A stretch of DNA of 64,000 nt from Apostichopus japonicus (Eukaryota > Echinodermata > Holothuroidea > Aspidochirotida > Stichopodidae), in assembly GCF_037975245.1 (NCBI RefSeq), contig NC_092569.1, positions 33,627,668-33,691,667 of the forward strand. The letters run 5' to 3'. The translations under genes were made by a program, and so were the position numbers. The notes under the pieces are model-generated. The model made no database searches. It was not told where the DNA came from and worked only from the letters and a program-made list of their open reading frames with translations. Numbering within the stretch: position 1 is the first letter of the stretch; every line of letters starts with the position of its first letter. Of the stretch, positions 12,530 through 27,360 are shown piece by piece.

Positions 12530-14090
12530 TAAACGGTCTTGTAACGAGAGCATAAGGGTTTCCAAACCCTACATATGATGAAGTATCCATTAACTTATGC
12601 TAAGAAAAATAACGTTATGATAACTTGTGAAATAATGATATGTTTTTCAAGAAAATATAGCATGAAGTGTAAAATCCGAACGTATAAAACAACTTACAAT
12701 TTCAACAACGAAGTTATTTCTTCACAATGTTAATTTGTTTCGTCAAGTGGTACAACTATTCATATTTTCCGAATACAACATTTATCTCTCCGTCAAAATG
12801 AACGCCCAATTAGTATGATAAAATGGAAAAGTTCAGCCATTGATTTAAAAATTTCACGAAATTGTTAATATGTTTAATAATACAATTTATAACTGACAAC
12901 AACTTGGATATTTGCTCGCTGGGTAGGTATCTGTAAATCATTACACAATTAACGCAGTCATGTGACACACTCTTCAATACAGGCAAGTACGTACGAATAT
13001 GTAATGATCAGTTCATCATAAAAATACCCAAGAGGAATAGAATGCATCTAAAAAAGATCAACAATTATTTTTTTGTCAAACATCTCCAAAACACCTTATA
13101 TTTGGTTTAGGTAATTTGGCAACCAATATTTAAAAGCCAATCTTAATAATTCTGAAGTTCATATTAAAACCTTTTTTTTCATGACCAAGCAATCTTAATA
13201 TTGCTTGTTAAAACGTATTAACCTCCTAATTTCAATCGTTCCCCTTACTATTTTGCGGGTTAAGGTAACACTGTATGTTCTCCAATGAATTGTTTTCCCT
13301 GTGGCGGTCATAGCTTCGTATTACACATGTATCTGTTAAAAATGTATTTGATTCGGTCATGTGCGTTAACCATAGGAATGATTTTTAACGCATGTCAATG
13401 TAATAATAATCAATTAAATGTGAATATTTAAGTAGTCGACATGCATGTAAGAATTTTGCAGGAAACTTTTCTTTAAGAATACAAATAGAGTACGACAATA
13501 ATAGACTAAATATTACGAAAAGTGATAGGAAATAAAGTATAAATAAAACAAATCAATATGAAATGTTTTTAGCTTTGAAATTGTGACTGTAGCATCAGAA
13601 AGTGCGTCTACTAACTGACAATAAGAAAGAAAGATTCATGGTAAGAAAGTTTTTTTTTTAAAGTTTTACCAAAACAATGTCAAGAAAAAGTAAAACAGTA
13701 ACACAGACTTGTTCATTAACATTTCTCAATCATCCCAGGCAAAAACATAAATAAATGTATATATCTTATCGCTGTGCGTTTCCGTTGTAAAGTTCCTGAT
13801 TCTGTTTTTAAAAAGAACAAAAACTGTAGAAATGTTGTCATTTATGATTCAGAGCTATTTTCCCACGTTGTGGAAAACACAGGCTTGAAGCCATCATATT
13901 CTCGTTTCTTCATACAAAGTCTTTAATTAAAACCATTGACAAATTTACCATACAACACGTGATCACGTGGACGAGAACGGCTATTATTCAAAATCGTGTG
14001 GTTTTTATTCAATCTAGACGAGGTTTTATTGCCGAGAATTTTCAAAATGGATATAAATTTACACAAACTCTATAAATTGTTTCACAAGAA
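12530..14090. repeat. intron-1 tandem repeat A (unit 1)
   Basis: Begins at CTAAACGGTCTTGTAACGAG and recurs about 1.56 kb later. Shared landmarks in order include the CATATTTTCCGAATACAA block, the TGGCGGTCAT block near 13,305, TGTGCGTTTCCGTTGTAAAG near 13,777 and AACACGTGATCACGTGGAC near 13,958. About 400 bp between 12,850 and 12,860 are missing relative to repeat B. Confidence 0.8.
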
Positions 14091-16190
<2,100 letters not shown>

Positions 16191-18635
16191 CAATTGTTTT
16201 AAAGTCATATTTGAAATTTGATGTGACTGTTGTACAGTTACCTATCATTTTTTAGAGTTAACAGTTATCTTTTACTTAGGCACTTATATATTTTTTCGTA
16301 ACTAATTTGACAAAAATATGTTTTTGAAGAAGAATTTTGCACGACTCGTATATTATTAGCTTCTATCTCCCAACATACTTAGTTAACGAATTATCGGATA
16401 ATCTCAACACATGTAAGCCATGTAAGAGTTGTCCTCAACCAATGCACAAATAAAATACTGACTAATTTTTATATGTTATATTCAATAGGATAAATGTGAT
16501 GTTTTGCTGAATTCGACGGATCGGGCATTCATGCAATATATCCGAATTATATCCTCCTTCAACGTTATATCTAACTTTCTTTCATACAACGCTTTGCGCA
16601 CAGGCGTCAAGTGACACTTCCTTTTATATCAAGAGAAGAAAAGAAAGATATGTGTCGTTATGATAATATGTGTTATCCTTGATTTAGAATACTTCAGAGA
16701 ATTACGCCACCGAAAGGTAAAAAATAAATATTCATGCACGTTTCGTTATGAACAAGGATGTGTTTTCATGGGAGCTGGGTTCACGGGGATGTTGTGTGGC
16801 TTCCAAGAATGATGTTCTGTCTTAAATAGATACAGTAAACGTGAAGTTGCCGAAAGAGTATCCATTTTTGCTGATGTGCTCAAAGGGTAATCTAAACAGT
16901 TCTCGACATGGAAACGATTGAGAGGGAATCGACATACAAGTGTTAGGCTTTGACAAACATTTTCTACTCCGATCTTATAGTTTGTTTTTTTCATTGATAA
17001 AAACATAAAATATAACTTTAACCATGTATTCGTAGGTTACAGATAACTCTGCATAATGTAAGTACATTGAAAGCATTAGTTATTGCATACGTTCTGAGTA
17101 CAATATTTCTAAAAATATCGACATATTTTCTATGAGCAAAAAGTTGTTGTCACAGAAAGGTGTTGTAGCAGTTCTAGCTTTCAGGCGAACGAATGTTGAC
17201 AATTAGCGTCAGTAGCTGGGGCGTAAAACGTGTAGGTGTTTTGTGATGCTGAAGACAAAAAAGATATATTGTGTTGCTGATTCTTGTCCAAGTCAATCAA
17301 GTGGCTTGTACGTGTCGAAACCAACAATACTCTTCTTCACAACGGATGAATTTTCAACTTGGTTGGTTGCTCTTTTTTTGGAGATATTTTCAAAACTTGG
17401 CTATTTTCAAGCTTTTGAGGGTAAATTGCACATTGTCCCAGTGTATAAGTACCTCATTAGCATATCTATCCAGTTTCCCGCTCTAGATAATTGCACATAG
17501 ATTACTATACTGACACCACTAGGAGATTAACGTTTTACGGATTATGAATTTTCTTGATTTATTTTCAAGAAGCTGAGAATAAAGTGAATCATTGTAAAAA
17601 TAGAATACAATTTGATGAATATTGTAACTAGAATACGTTTCCAAATAGTTCGAAATTACTGCAATTATTCCAATTTTTACTTAATTTTAAAAACAAAAAA
17701 CGTTTCTACATAATAGAGACCTTGTCATTGTTAGGAATAGGTTACGGAAGCGTTTGACGGACACAAACACATTGCATTATTTCATTAATCTTAAAATCAA
17801 CGTGTTTAAGTGAGGTTCTTAGTATGCGAAAAGGTAACAAGGTAAAAATTATCGCTTTTGGTCTATAATATGCAACTTGAGAGCGTGCCAAACAACTTTG
17901 GCGGTCGTGAAGAGTGGTTATATTTAAAAAAGCCTATTTATATCGACTATTTTTTTTATTCATAATTTACACACACCCGCAATGAACAACATTCACTACC
18001 AAAAAGAAAATAGTATAATGCGGGAACATGTACAGTCGGATACATGTTTTTTAAAGACGTGGGTAAGGTTTCAATTTGTTTTTAACTAGTAGATAACGCT
18101 GTTTTTTGTAATCTTAAGTTTCTTTCAATAATGTATTGTATGTTTTTTTTTCGCCTTTTTAGATAATATGCCATTCACATTTCATTTAGCATAATGCACA
18201 AGAAATATTACTTTCATCTGCTTATCGTTGTTATGATCGTTTAATTAAGTTATTGTATGGTGACCTATGATTGTTTTATGTATAGTAATGAGAAAAAAGA
18301 AGTATTTGAAGACATGCAAACGGACATATAAGAAGTTGGAATGTGAACTTTTCTTTCCGTTCTTATCACCTATTCTATAATAGTTAACAAGTTGGAAATA
18401 GTTTATTTATTTGAATCAAAAGCAAAATCAGATTTTATTTCAATGAGCTATAACATTCTCTTTTGAATATTTAAACTTAAAATGATAGGATCTGTTCAAG
18501 TGAATGTGCAATAGATTGGCGTATGTCCTGTATTTTGTGATACATTAACCTTCGTACAATCTTCTTAACTTGAAATTGTTTCTTCAGAATGTACTTTACT
18601 AAATCGCACATTCCTTTAAATGTTTGTTTCCTCAG

Positions 18636-20355
18636 ATATCGTCAAGCACAAGAGTCAACGATTCAAGTAAGTTTTTTTTTTCTGTAAGGGTAACGATTAA
18701 TATAAACTACCGAAAACTAACCAATTAACAGAAATGTGGAACCATCAAGATGTAGGCTACTTCATATGTGGTACTTTCTCCTATTTCAATTTGTAAGATA
18801 AATAATGATTTACAATTCTCAATAATGTCCTTGTACTGTGTATTAAAGTAGCTTTAGCGCTGATTGGGGTTAATTGTAGATTCTCAGCGATAATAAAACT
18901 GAAAGAATTACAAGTCATTAGTCAATTCATATTTCCAGAATAAAGATAGTTCCGATTATATTTATTCATACTTGTTATCTGTGCAAAATAAGTTAGCCTG
19001 ACGTTTGGATTGTAACAGGATCTTCTTCAGAGGCTAAATGGCAAGTAACAGTAACAAAAGAGACAAAATACGCACTTTGTTTAGACATTGCATACGGTAG
19101 GCTCGTTCAATAATTTGGCAGTTTCAAATCTCACTTACTGCTGATGAACGTAAGATTGTGTTAAGGTGAAAATAGGGCCAAATCAAACCCTCATGTCAAG
19201 AAAAGCTATTAGTAATCATGTTTGCTTCTTTGACCATGTCGCCGCAGAAACGTGGTAGTTCTTTGCGTTAGATTTTCATTTCATATAAAATCTACTTGCT
19301 GAAATTTGCCTCCATGAATATTAGTCGAGATGATTGAAAACATTCAGTTATGGTTTATAGTAGTTACGACTTTTTTTTTTACAGTGTAATTTAAACAAAG
19401 CTGTTGCAAAGTAGCAATCATATTTATGTTGAAAGAATTTGTTAATATGGAGCTGATTCTGCAACATTTGTACGTTATGTTCTGATCTTCTTTTTAACAT
19501 TTTTCCCGTTGCTAGACTTGCAGTATTTTCTATTCCAAACTCCGGAGTATCCAAGGGATTGTCATGAAGTACTTAACCAATGCTCTTCTACTAACGTTAA
19601 ATCAGGTGCATACCAGATTAAACCTGACCAGTATCCGGAACCATTTCAGACATATTGTGATCATAACACCACATATGGAGGTTGGACAGTAAGTAATGTA
19701 TTTCAAGACGTGAACTCTTACAATATCAGAGTTACTCTCCAATATACACTTTGTAGAACACACTGGAATTGTCAGTACATTTTAGTTGTAGATTGTGTTG
19801 GATGATATACCTTGTACGATGTATGGGTATTTGAAGAAGCCTAATATCGAAAACAAAACTACCCAGAGTAACTACGTTGACTTTTAATACGATTAGAAAA
19901 CTTATTGTATGTGCACACCTCGGATAGTGATATGAATATGTATACAGATAACATATAACGCAACATCAGAAATATGTTCTATCCTATTCGTATTTATTGA
20001 TGTGAGCCGCACGTTTTGGCTATAAGGTTTAGATCATAAGATAATGAAATTTATCCGTTAGTTGTCTACCTATATTTTTGAATTCTTCAGGTCATACAAC
20101 GACGTGTTGATGGATCCATCGGTTTTAATCGAACCTGGGACGAATACAAAAACGGAATTGCTTTCTTAGGCAGTGAATTTATGATTGGTAATGAAAAGTT
20201 AGCTCACTTGATAAATCAAAAGAGGTACCAGCTGCGCATCGAGCTAGAGAATTATGCAAGCCAGTCATATTCCTTGACATACGACAACTTTCGCATTGCA
20301 GATGAATGGGGGAATTATTCTATAACAAGTCTTAGTGATATCGAACGAATAACAG
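18636..20355 (+). CDS. exons 2-4, linker and half fibrinogen domain (copy 1)
   Basis: Exon 2 (18,636-18,666) gives a Ser/Thr-rich linker. Exon 3 (19,516-19,688) opens a FReD with YPRDC, a second Cys and GGWT at its end. Exon 4 (20,091-20,355) continues with VIQRRVDGS, NRTWDEYKNG, a WLGN-equivalent MIGNEKL, YQLRIELENY and YDNFRI. It ends in phase 1 and splices to the TIL exon instead of a C-terminal FReD exon. The 362-bp intron that follows holds no FReD remnant that I can see. Confidence 0.82.
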
Positions 20356-20717
20356 GTTAGACATTTTTTTTAAATTATTTTCTCCGTATGTTTGTACTCA
20401 AAACGGAAATTGAAGCATATTAAAGAAAGGTTTCAATGGAAGAAATGAATATCATCCACAAATGTATTTATTGATGCCCATAGTCGAATACTTGAAAATG
20501 TTATAATATTCTGTATGTGTGACATTAATGAGTATAAGTTGAATGAGTCTAAACAATAATAAATCCGGTTCACATTTGATCCTTTGTTAACAGTCAGCAA
20601 TTGTTCCGAGCGGCCAGAGAATTACAATGGTAACAAGATTCGATAGTAATGTAACGTAATAATAGTGAGTTAACACTTCAAGCTAGGATTACATTTTGGT
20701 GGTTTCAATTTTACCAG

Positions 20718-22173
20718 ATTTACCCATTACCTGGTGCTCATCCAACAAGGATAATTATGATAATACATGTGAAAGAACTTGTGAGAATCCGAATAATTGT
20801 GCCATACCGGATCCAGCGGAACCAGAGAGATGTCTTTGTCCAGAAAACCACATGATTTTTGGAGATAGCTGCATACCTCAAGAGCAATGTGGCTGCTACG
20901 CCCAAGGGGAAGGCGTCGTATTAGCAGTAAGTTTATTTGATGCAGTTCACAAGTCTTAATATATAACATGAAAGTACACTATAACTTAAAATCTTGGATT
21001 TCAATTGATTGACCTTACTCTTTATTATATTTGTAATTAATTCTCATTATTATTGTTGATATTGATTGTCCCCATATTTCGGTTGTACATGTTTTTGCAA
21101 AAGTCTCCTAATTGAGACCTAGCAAAATAAGGCATCCAAAGCAAATACATCAATAATGATGAACTTTATATAAGATATATAAAACGCTCACGACCATTTA
21201 ATAGTAGAAATTCAGTTTTACTCAAACAGCGTTATCAAGCGTTGTACCAAATAAGCATTGATTTTACTTTCACTGGAATATGCCGTTTAACATTTATCAT
21301 TTCCAGGAGAGTGAAACTTGCATTAATTATGACTGTTAAACTTGTCGATTATCGCAATACATTTACATAATGCATTTACAGATTTATTTTTCCCACTGAA
21401 TATCTTATATTAGGAAGGCGAGTTTTACATCAATTCAAGATGTACACGAAGATCAACTTGTAGCAACAACCAGATTATAGAGGCGAGTTACCAGTGTAGT
21501 GATCACGCAACCTGTGATGAGAGGAACGGTGTCCGTAAATGTTACTGCAATCAAAACTACGAAGGGGACGGAGTGAGGTGCACCCATAACTGCTTCGTTG
21601 CTGCCAAAGGAAGTGTAGTCAGGGTCAGTACGATTTTTTTTAGGGTATCTTAAATTCTTTGCCTGTAATTCATTTACACTTAGCGAAAATACATAGCATT
21701 GCAACGCAATTATGATACACCAAGATCGATGAACGTTATTAAGTATATTTAAAATGCGCATGAACGTATATAAGTGTTCGTCCAGTGCGTCGTCAAAAGT
21801 GGTAAAAATGTTACAAATTCACACATATTTAACTATCTTCGGAATATGTAGTTTTAACGTTTATCTTTTCCAGGAAGGTGAATCATACATTAATTCTGAC
21901 TGTTCTTTACGGATAACTTGCAATAGTAACGCACTTACAAATGAGAGTTACATTTGTAGCACAGACGCAACCTGCGAGAGGCGGAATGATGTCCGTAGAT
22001 GTTACTGTAACGAATGGTATGAAGGCGATGGTGTTGCATGTATCCGTAGTGGACCGAGAGATTGTTCTGATCTCCACACAGCAGGTAGAAGAAATAACGG
22101 AAAATATACCATTTATCCCGCTGGAAGCTCCGGGTTTGAAGTTTTTTGTGAAATGTCTAGTGGGGGATGGACA
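20718..22173 (+). CDS. exons 5-7, TIL and two EGF-like modules (copy 1)
   Basis: Exon 5 (20,718-20,926) encodes a TIL (trypsin-inhibitor-like) Cys-rich domain with nine Cys, including RCLCPENHMI and EQCGCYAQGEG. Exon 6 (21,414-21,623) encodes EGEFYINSRC followed by an EGF-like module ending CYCNQNYEGDGVRC. Exon 7 (21,874-22,173) repeats that layout (EGESYINSDC, CYCNEWYEGDGVAC) and then starts the second FReD (GPRDCSDL, KYTIYPAG, GGWT). All boundaries are phase 0 except the 5' edge of exon 5. Confidence 0.82.
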
Positions 22174-22415
22174 GTAAGTTTAGCCATTGACAAGCAAATG
22201 CTTTAACTTGTGTTTTCTCATATGACAGGACTTTCTTTACTAACATTGGAAGTGAATCATAAAATTTTTTAATTAAATAGTTCCATCTTCCTATCACTTT
22301 AAAACAAATCAAATTATTGACCTTCACCAATTAATTTATCTTACTTATTGTAGTACAAAAGATATTTCATATATTACTCACTTGCAATCCATAAACTAGT
22401 TGATTCTCTTTGTAG

Positions 22416-22677
22416 ATTTTGCAACGACGTACAAGTAGATCCGTCAGTTTTTATCGAAACTGGAATGAGTACAAAAACGGGTTTGGAATTCCCACAGGAA
22501 ATCATTGGATTGGCAACGATAAAATATACAAATTGACAAATCAAAAAACCTACCAACTCCTAATAGAAAAGACAAACACGGAAGGATCAACATACCACAG
22601 CCGTTATTCATTTTTCAGTATCAGTAACGAAAGAGACAAATACCAACTGACATTGAGTGGTTACAATGGAAATGCTG
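22416..22677 (+). CDS. exon 8, first half of second FReD (copy 1)
   Basis: Encodes ILQRRTSRSVSFYRNW, EYKNGFG, HWIGNDKIYKLT, YQLLIEKT and DKYQLTLSGYNGNAG, the standard central FReD sequence. It is open and ends in phase 1 at GCTG/GTATGT. Confidence 0.88.
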
Positions 22678-23732
22678 GTATGTATTGTGCTGAATGTCAA
22701 TCATACGCAGACTTGTAGTTATTACATATATTTTTCTACAAAATTAACACTGTTAGCAAACTGCTAATCCACTAGAGAGCCCGTGTAAGAGAGTGTGTAA
22801 ACGTAAGTTGGCTTGACGTTTTGATTCTAGCAGAATCTTCTTCAAAGGCTAACTGGAAATATTATTCTAACATAACTACATCTAGTCGTAATCACACTAC
22901 ATGATTTGTATTCGTATATACATAAAATATAATAACTAGTCTGGGAACCTAGAAATTTCATTAAATATGACTTTACCGTACGGTTTCAAAAGAGAAGCAA
23001 ATTAAGTTCAATTGGACCATTGAATATTCGTTAATGGAAATATTAAGAGGCCTATAATATGACTATGATAATAGAAAAATATCAAATAAATCGGACGTTT
23101 TCTTGAGAGATCAATCGAGAAAAATCGTATGTGTTACATTTCCATGTATGAATGTTTCATCAGAGCAAAGGTATCTCATTAATTTTTAATTATCAAATGG
23201 CTGTAAAAACGTCATATGAAAGATAAGACGTCTCACGAAAGATGGTGGTGACAAAGTTGAGAAAATCCAACACTTTACATTTGTTCCTCTTACTTGAAAA
23301 CCTAAGAGTTTAAAAATCAAAGCTGTACTTTCCATTTGGCAGAAATTTAGTACTTCTAATCATCTCAAAAGTACCTTTAAATCGCTTATACTAAATATTA
23401 TTCGTCGCAAAAGTGAAAGAGTTCTATACATTTTACTATTTATATCAAATATATTACTGAATAATGAACGATGTTATGAAATAAAATTCCCAAACAAATT
23501 GTCAGAATTAGAAATTAACACTTATCTTCAAATTTTTAAACTGCGAAAGGAAAGTTAAAGAACTTCTAATGAAACCTAGCAAATCTTAATCAAGCCCAAA
23601 CATGAAATAACATAACAGCAAAAGCCACTGACAGCCGTTTTTTACAACAAACTAACCCACGGTAGTTTTATTACGTCCCTTATGTAAATATGTAGACTTG
23701 ACAATGACATTACTTCATTAATTTCCTTCCAG

Positions 23733-24190
23733 GTAATAACGCAATGGGAGCAAATTCAGGGTAACGATTTAGTACGCACGATCAAGACAACGATGGATCG
23801 AGTACCTTCGACTGCGCAGAATAACACCGAGGTGGATGGTGGTATCCAGACGATAGTAATACGGGCTCTACCAGCCACTGCTCCGCATTCAGCAAGCGCG
23901 TAGCTACAGGTAACTACGAGTACTCTGACTGCGACTGCTATCATTATTAGTCCTGTTATTATTATCGTCCACATGCGAAATGCTCTAATTGCGATGGATG
24001 TACTTATGTTTATTATTATAAATGCTGCGCAAACAAAAACCCGGTCTATGAGACAACTTTCCATACATGCGGGTACTCCAATCTCAACGGTGACTACTCG
24101 TTCAACGATTACCGCGGTATCTTCTGGAAGAATTTTCACGGTTCAGACTGTGGTATCATCACAACAACAATGAAAATCCGTTCAGTTTAA
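23733..24190 (+). pseudogene. exon 9 of copy 1, C-terminal FReD half with three stops
   Basis: Aligns without frameshift to exon 9 of copy 2 and keeps DQDNDGSSTFDCAE, GGWWY, CGYSNLNGDY and MKIRSV. Stops lie at 23,762-23,764 (CAT to TAA relative to copy 2), 23,822-23,824 (AAA to TAA) and 23,948-23,950 (TAG inside the Tyr-rich tract). The Tyr/Cys-rich insertion is 74 codons long here against 89 in copy 2. Confidence 0.88.
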
Positions 24191-24612
24191 TGATCAAAGT
24201 AACAATTTGAAGTCTCCAAAGTAACAAGGGCAGGAAACGGTTGGCGATATAATAATATGTAATAAATAAATAAGAAGCTAACATTTTATAGTCATTACAT
24301 CACGTACATTATTATTAACGTTGATATGTTATGACTAAAGGTGATCAAATGAAGACTATCAAGGCATTAATATGTTTTGAGAGAAAATAACAACTGACAG
24401 TGACTTTTATAGCACATGGGACTCGATGACTTATGATACTTTGTCTGTTCCTGAAACTTGCTTTGAAATTGGATTGTGTTCGTTAAAATGTCATCTTTAA
24501 TAATGGCACTGAGAATGATATAACATAAAATACAATAACAGTACATGAAACATGACACCAGTATGATGACTTGTATTATTTTATTTTTAAATGTCGCCAA
24601 TATGTTTTACGT
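24191..24612 (+). other. 3' UTR and end of unit 1
   Basis: Matches the 3' UTR of copy 2. An AATAAA lies at 24,261-24,266, about 70 bp after the final stop. The more distal AATAAA pair used as candidate signals in copy 2 is not preserved here. Confidence 0.6.
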
Positions 24613-26159
24613 CTAGGGTCTTCTTGTTCAATCAATTTCACTTCCTTTGAGGAATGATTATTTCAAGTTAAGAGAAAACCTCATAAACTTTTCAATTCCG
24701 AAGTTACAAAAAAAAAATCGTTCATTTGAAGGGTAAAATTTCCCCTCAAAAGTGGAGGTAATTCCGAAGGGTATATAACAGAATTACGAACATGGTATGT
24801 TGATCCCAACTTTACACCGCGATTTTGACCAAATGCGGCTATATATAGTTCCGAAACTTAAAGGTTCCTCTAATTACACTGAAATCTTCGTGTTTGTACT
24901 TTTTCTTCCATTAATTTGGGATATTTAAGAAAATAAGAGTTTCTATTTTAACTGGCAAATTTACACGTAACGAAACAACGCCCCCATACATAAGCAGTTC
25001 TTTCTGTGTTCGGTGGCAGGGCAGTCGATCGGATCGTATTGTTGCTATCCCAATAGCCTACATTCAACGTTACTTTATGTGGGCCTAGCCATGTAGTCTA
25101 CAAAGGAAAGTGCCGCAGGTTACCGTAAACGTTGCCCATTTGAAGTTGGCTTTTGGAACTTTGGTGGAGTATATGCATTGTAAGTAAATTCCTTAAAAGT
25201 GTTCCGGATATATTAATAACATTTAGAGTAAATACCTTTATGCTGAACACAAATAAAGTAAGACCATGGTTAGAGTTAGAGTAGACTAGCCTAGGCCTAA
25301 CGTTAGCCCTAAATTGGACCTATCAGTATTACTGGCTATGGTAAATCACAGCTGCCTGCTACTGCCTTTGCTGATACTCGGAATATAAAATGTGATAAAT
25401 AAATTAAAGTATATACTTGTAACAGACTGGTCAACCTACACATTTTGCAGCCTGGTGATCTTCCAGATCTTTTAAAGTAAAGGCTTAATAATTGACGCAC
25501 CTCCAAATATTACTAGGCCTACTACTAGTACTATACTGTACTAGCCTACTACTACTGTAGCTAGTACTAGCAACGATACAGCAGGCAACCAAACAGTAAC
25601 TTTTTGCAGCCAAGCAGAGTTAAATATTTCATGAGTTTGAATCCATTTCAGGTATATGCTGATCAAATTGTGTTTGTGAATGTTTTTGGGCATTTGGAAA
25701 TCTTACTCCCTAAAAAATAACCAAAATTACCTCAATATAATACCACTAATCTCTGGGACCTGACCTTTCTGAGGTTAGAGGCTCAGAGCATAGCAAACAG
25801 CATCCAAAGATAATGGATGTTTACTTAGGCCTTCACTACAGTAAGCTTATCGACAGATGTGTCAATTTAGGGGTATGAAAAAACTTGCATTCGTGCGATG
25901 CAATTTTGAACCATTTCACGAAATATAAATCTTTGGGTATGTCTCAATCTCTCTGCCATAAAATAAGGCAGTCAGAAAGTCACAACTCCACAAAAACAGA
26001 TACACAAGCAAACGGAACACTACAGTAAAAGAAAGGGCCTGATAGATTCCATAAACGAGTTACAAAAGTAAAAAATGTGAAAACGTTTGCCGTCTCAGTA
26101 CAATATTCATCCCCACAATATTCTCTATATGTGTTAGTGTGCATCACTTAGCCCTGTGC
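24613..26159. other. spacer, no recognised gene
   Basis: Non-homologous to the duplication units. It contains runs of CTAGTACTACTAG-like and TAGGCCTA-like simple motifs near 25,300 and 25,520-25,570 but no exon that can be supported. Confidence 0.4.
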
Positions 26160-26690
26160 GTACAGTAGTAGTGGTGTGTCATTGGTTCTGATTCAGAGAA
26201 CTAAGTCACACAGGGCCTCAGTGTAGCAGTGTACAACCATTTTTTGTAACATGAGTTTTTTTTTCCCTGCACCTATGGGATGAATCATGGCTGAAGGTAA
26301 ACAATTGAGTATTCATTTTAGGATAACAAAGCAATCATGGCTAAGTAATTTAGGCATTTTGATATTAACATTATGATGTGGGTAGTGTTAATAGTGCTGA
26401 AGTAATAGCTTGATCAAAAGTATTCCTCAAAGTCCCACAATGCCTTCACAGGGTGACCTACTGTACAGTCACTTGAGCACTTAGAAGTTTTTGCGAAAAG
26501 AGCAAATTCCTTGTCCAAAATTTCTAGGTTTGATCCAGTTTTACGGAGTCCCATAACAAAAAAACACAGTCTGTGATATATCAATGGAAAAGTGTAAAGA
26601 TTCAATGTAACATATTTGAAAGAATTAGAGTATGTTGAAAAACCACCAGCTATGCATTTTAAGGAAATAAACAGTATATACCTCATTGAA
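26160..26690 (-). repeat. inverted-repeat partner of the 61.74-63.88 kb segment (uninterrupted copy)
   Basis: Read on the minus strand this aligns with 61,740-63,880 on the plus strand. Shared blocks in the same order include AAAATGCATAGCTGGTGGTT, ATGTTACATTGAATCTTTAC, TTTTGATCAAGCTATT, TATCAAAATGCC, CTCAATTGTTTA, CCCATAGGTGC and GTGACTTAGTTCTCT. It lacks the hAT element, the 676-bp TIR element and the THAP exon found in the partner, so it serves as an empty-site reference. An overlapping minus-strand frame (26,414-26,707) is not preserved in the partner and is probably not coding. Confidence 0.82.
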
Positions 26691-27360
26691 CCTTGCATTG
26701 TGTTCACACTAATGAGTTATGAAATTGTTATCAGTGTCTTCATCATTAAAAGCTATTAATTAGGTTGATCAATGGTCTCACATATTAGAGCAATCACAGA
26801 GGTTAAATTTCAATCAGGTTATAATGCCAAGGGAAACCAGACCTACTTCATAAAAATAAAAAAAATCATGGCTCCTATAAAAATCATTCATGATAAAAAC
26901 CGGCATACATACAGTATGTGCAACTAAAGTAGTTTCATATTGGGTATCATGTCCAAATAAAAGCTCTTGATTGTATTCAGTTTTCGTACTTTTAAAATGA
27001 CCATCTGTGTGCAGTAATTTGGTGTTAGTAAGTAACATGAAAATGCACAAGACTAATGTTCAACAGGCACTAGAAAGTTCTCATGTCCATAGCACAAACC
27101 AGGGAGTTGTTCCATTACAATTCCCTGCACGAACATGCTATTATGATCAGAGTTGTTATGGAACAATTAAAACTCCCTTGTATGATGTTAGCACTGTACT
27201 GTGTGACAAAACACTTAAATGCATACATGTGGTAACATGTTGTTATGATCCGATACTAGCTGGTTGGATGTATAAATAGATCACCATTATGCAAACTGCA
27301 CTGAACATGGTTTCCATTATGTAATAAGTTTCATTTTATGAATTTGTCAATCTGACATGT
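26691..27360. other. spacer, no recognised gene
   Basis: Only short chance frames are present. A small inverted repeat, AACCAGGGAGTTGTT followed by AATTCCCTG, lies near 27,100. A related foldback (CAGGGAGTTGTTATGGAACT) lies near 35,562. Confidence 0.35.

Noticed and set aside
17243-17500. Frame in intron 1 of copy 1 considered as an alternative first exon
   Set aside because: The matching place in copy 2 (50,727 on) has a stop after about 15 codons and insertions or deletions. No splice donor is conserved.
20356-20717. Search for a missing C-terminal exon of the first FReD between exons 4 and 5
   Set aside because: No WWY, SNLNG or MKIR-like sequence was seen on the plus strand here or in the matching intron of copy 2.
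23756-24139. 127-codon minus-strand frame opposite exon 9 of copy 1, and a similar one opposite exon 9 of copy 2
   Set aside because: They are antisense shadows of the Tyr/Cys-rich coding sequence (Tyr codons reversed give Ile/Val). The plus-strand frame has clear FReD motifs.
26414-26707. 97-codon minus-strand frame considered as a last exon of the KDZ-like gene
   Set aside because: The inverted partner near 62.57-62.70 kb does not keep the frame, and no KDZ C-terminal motif is visible.
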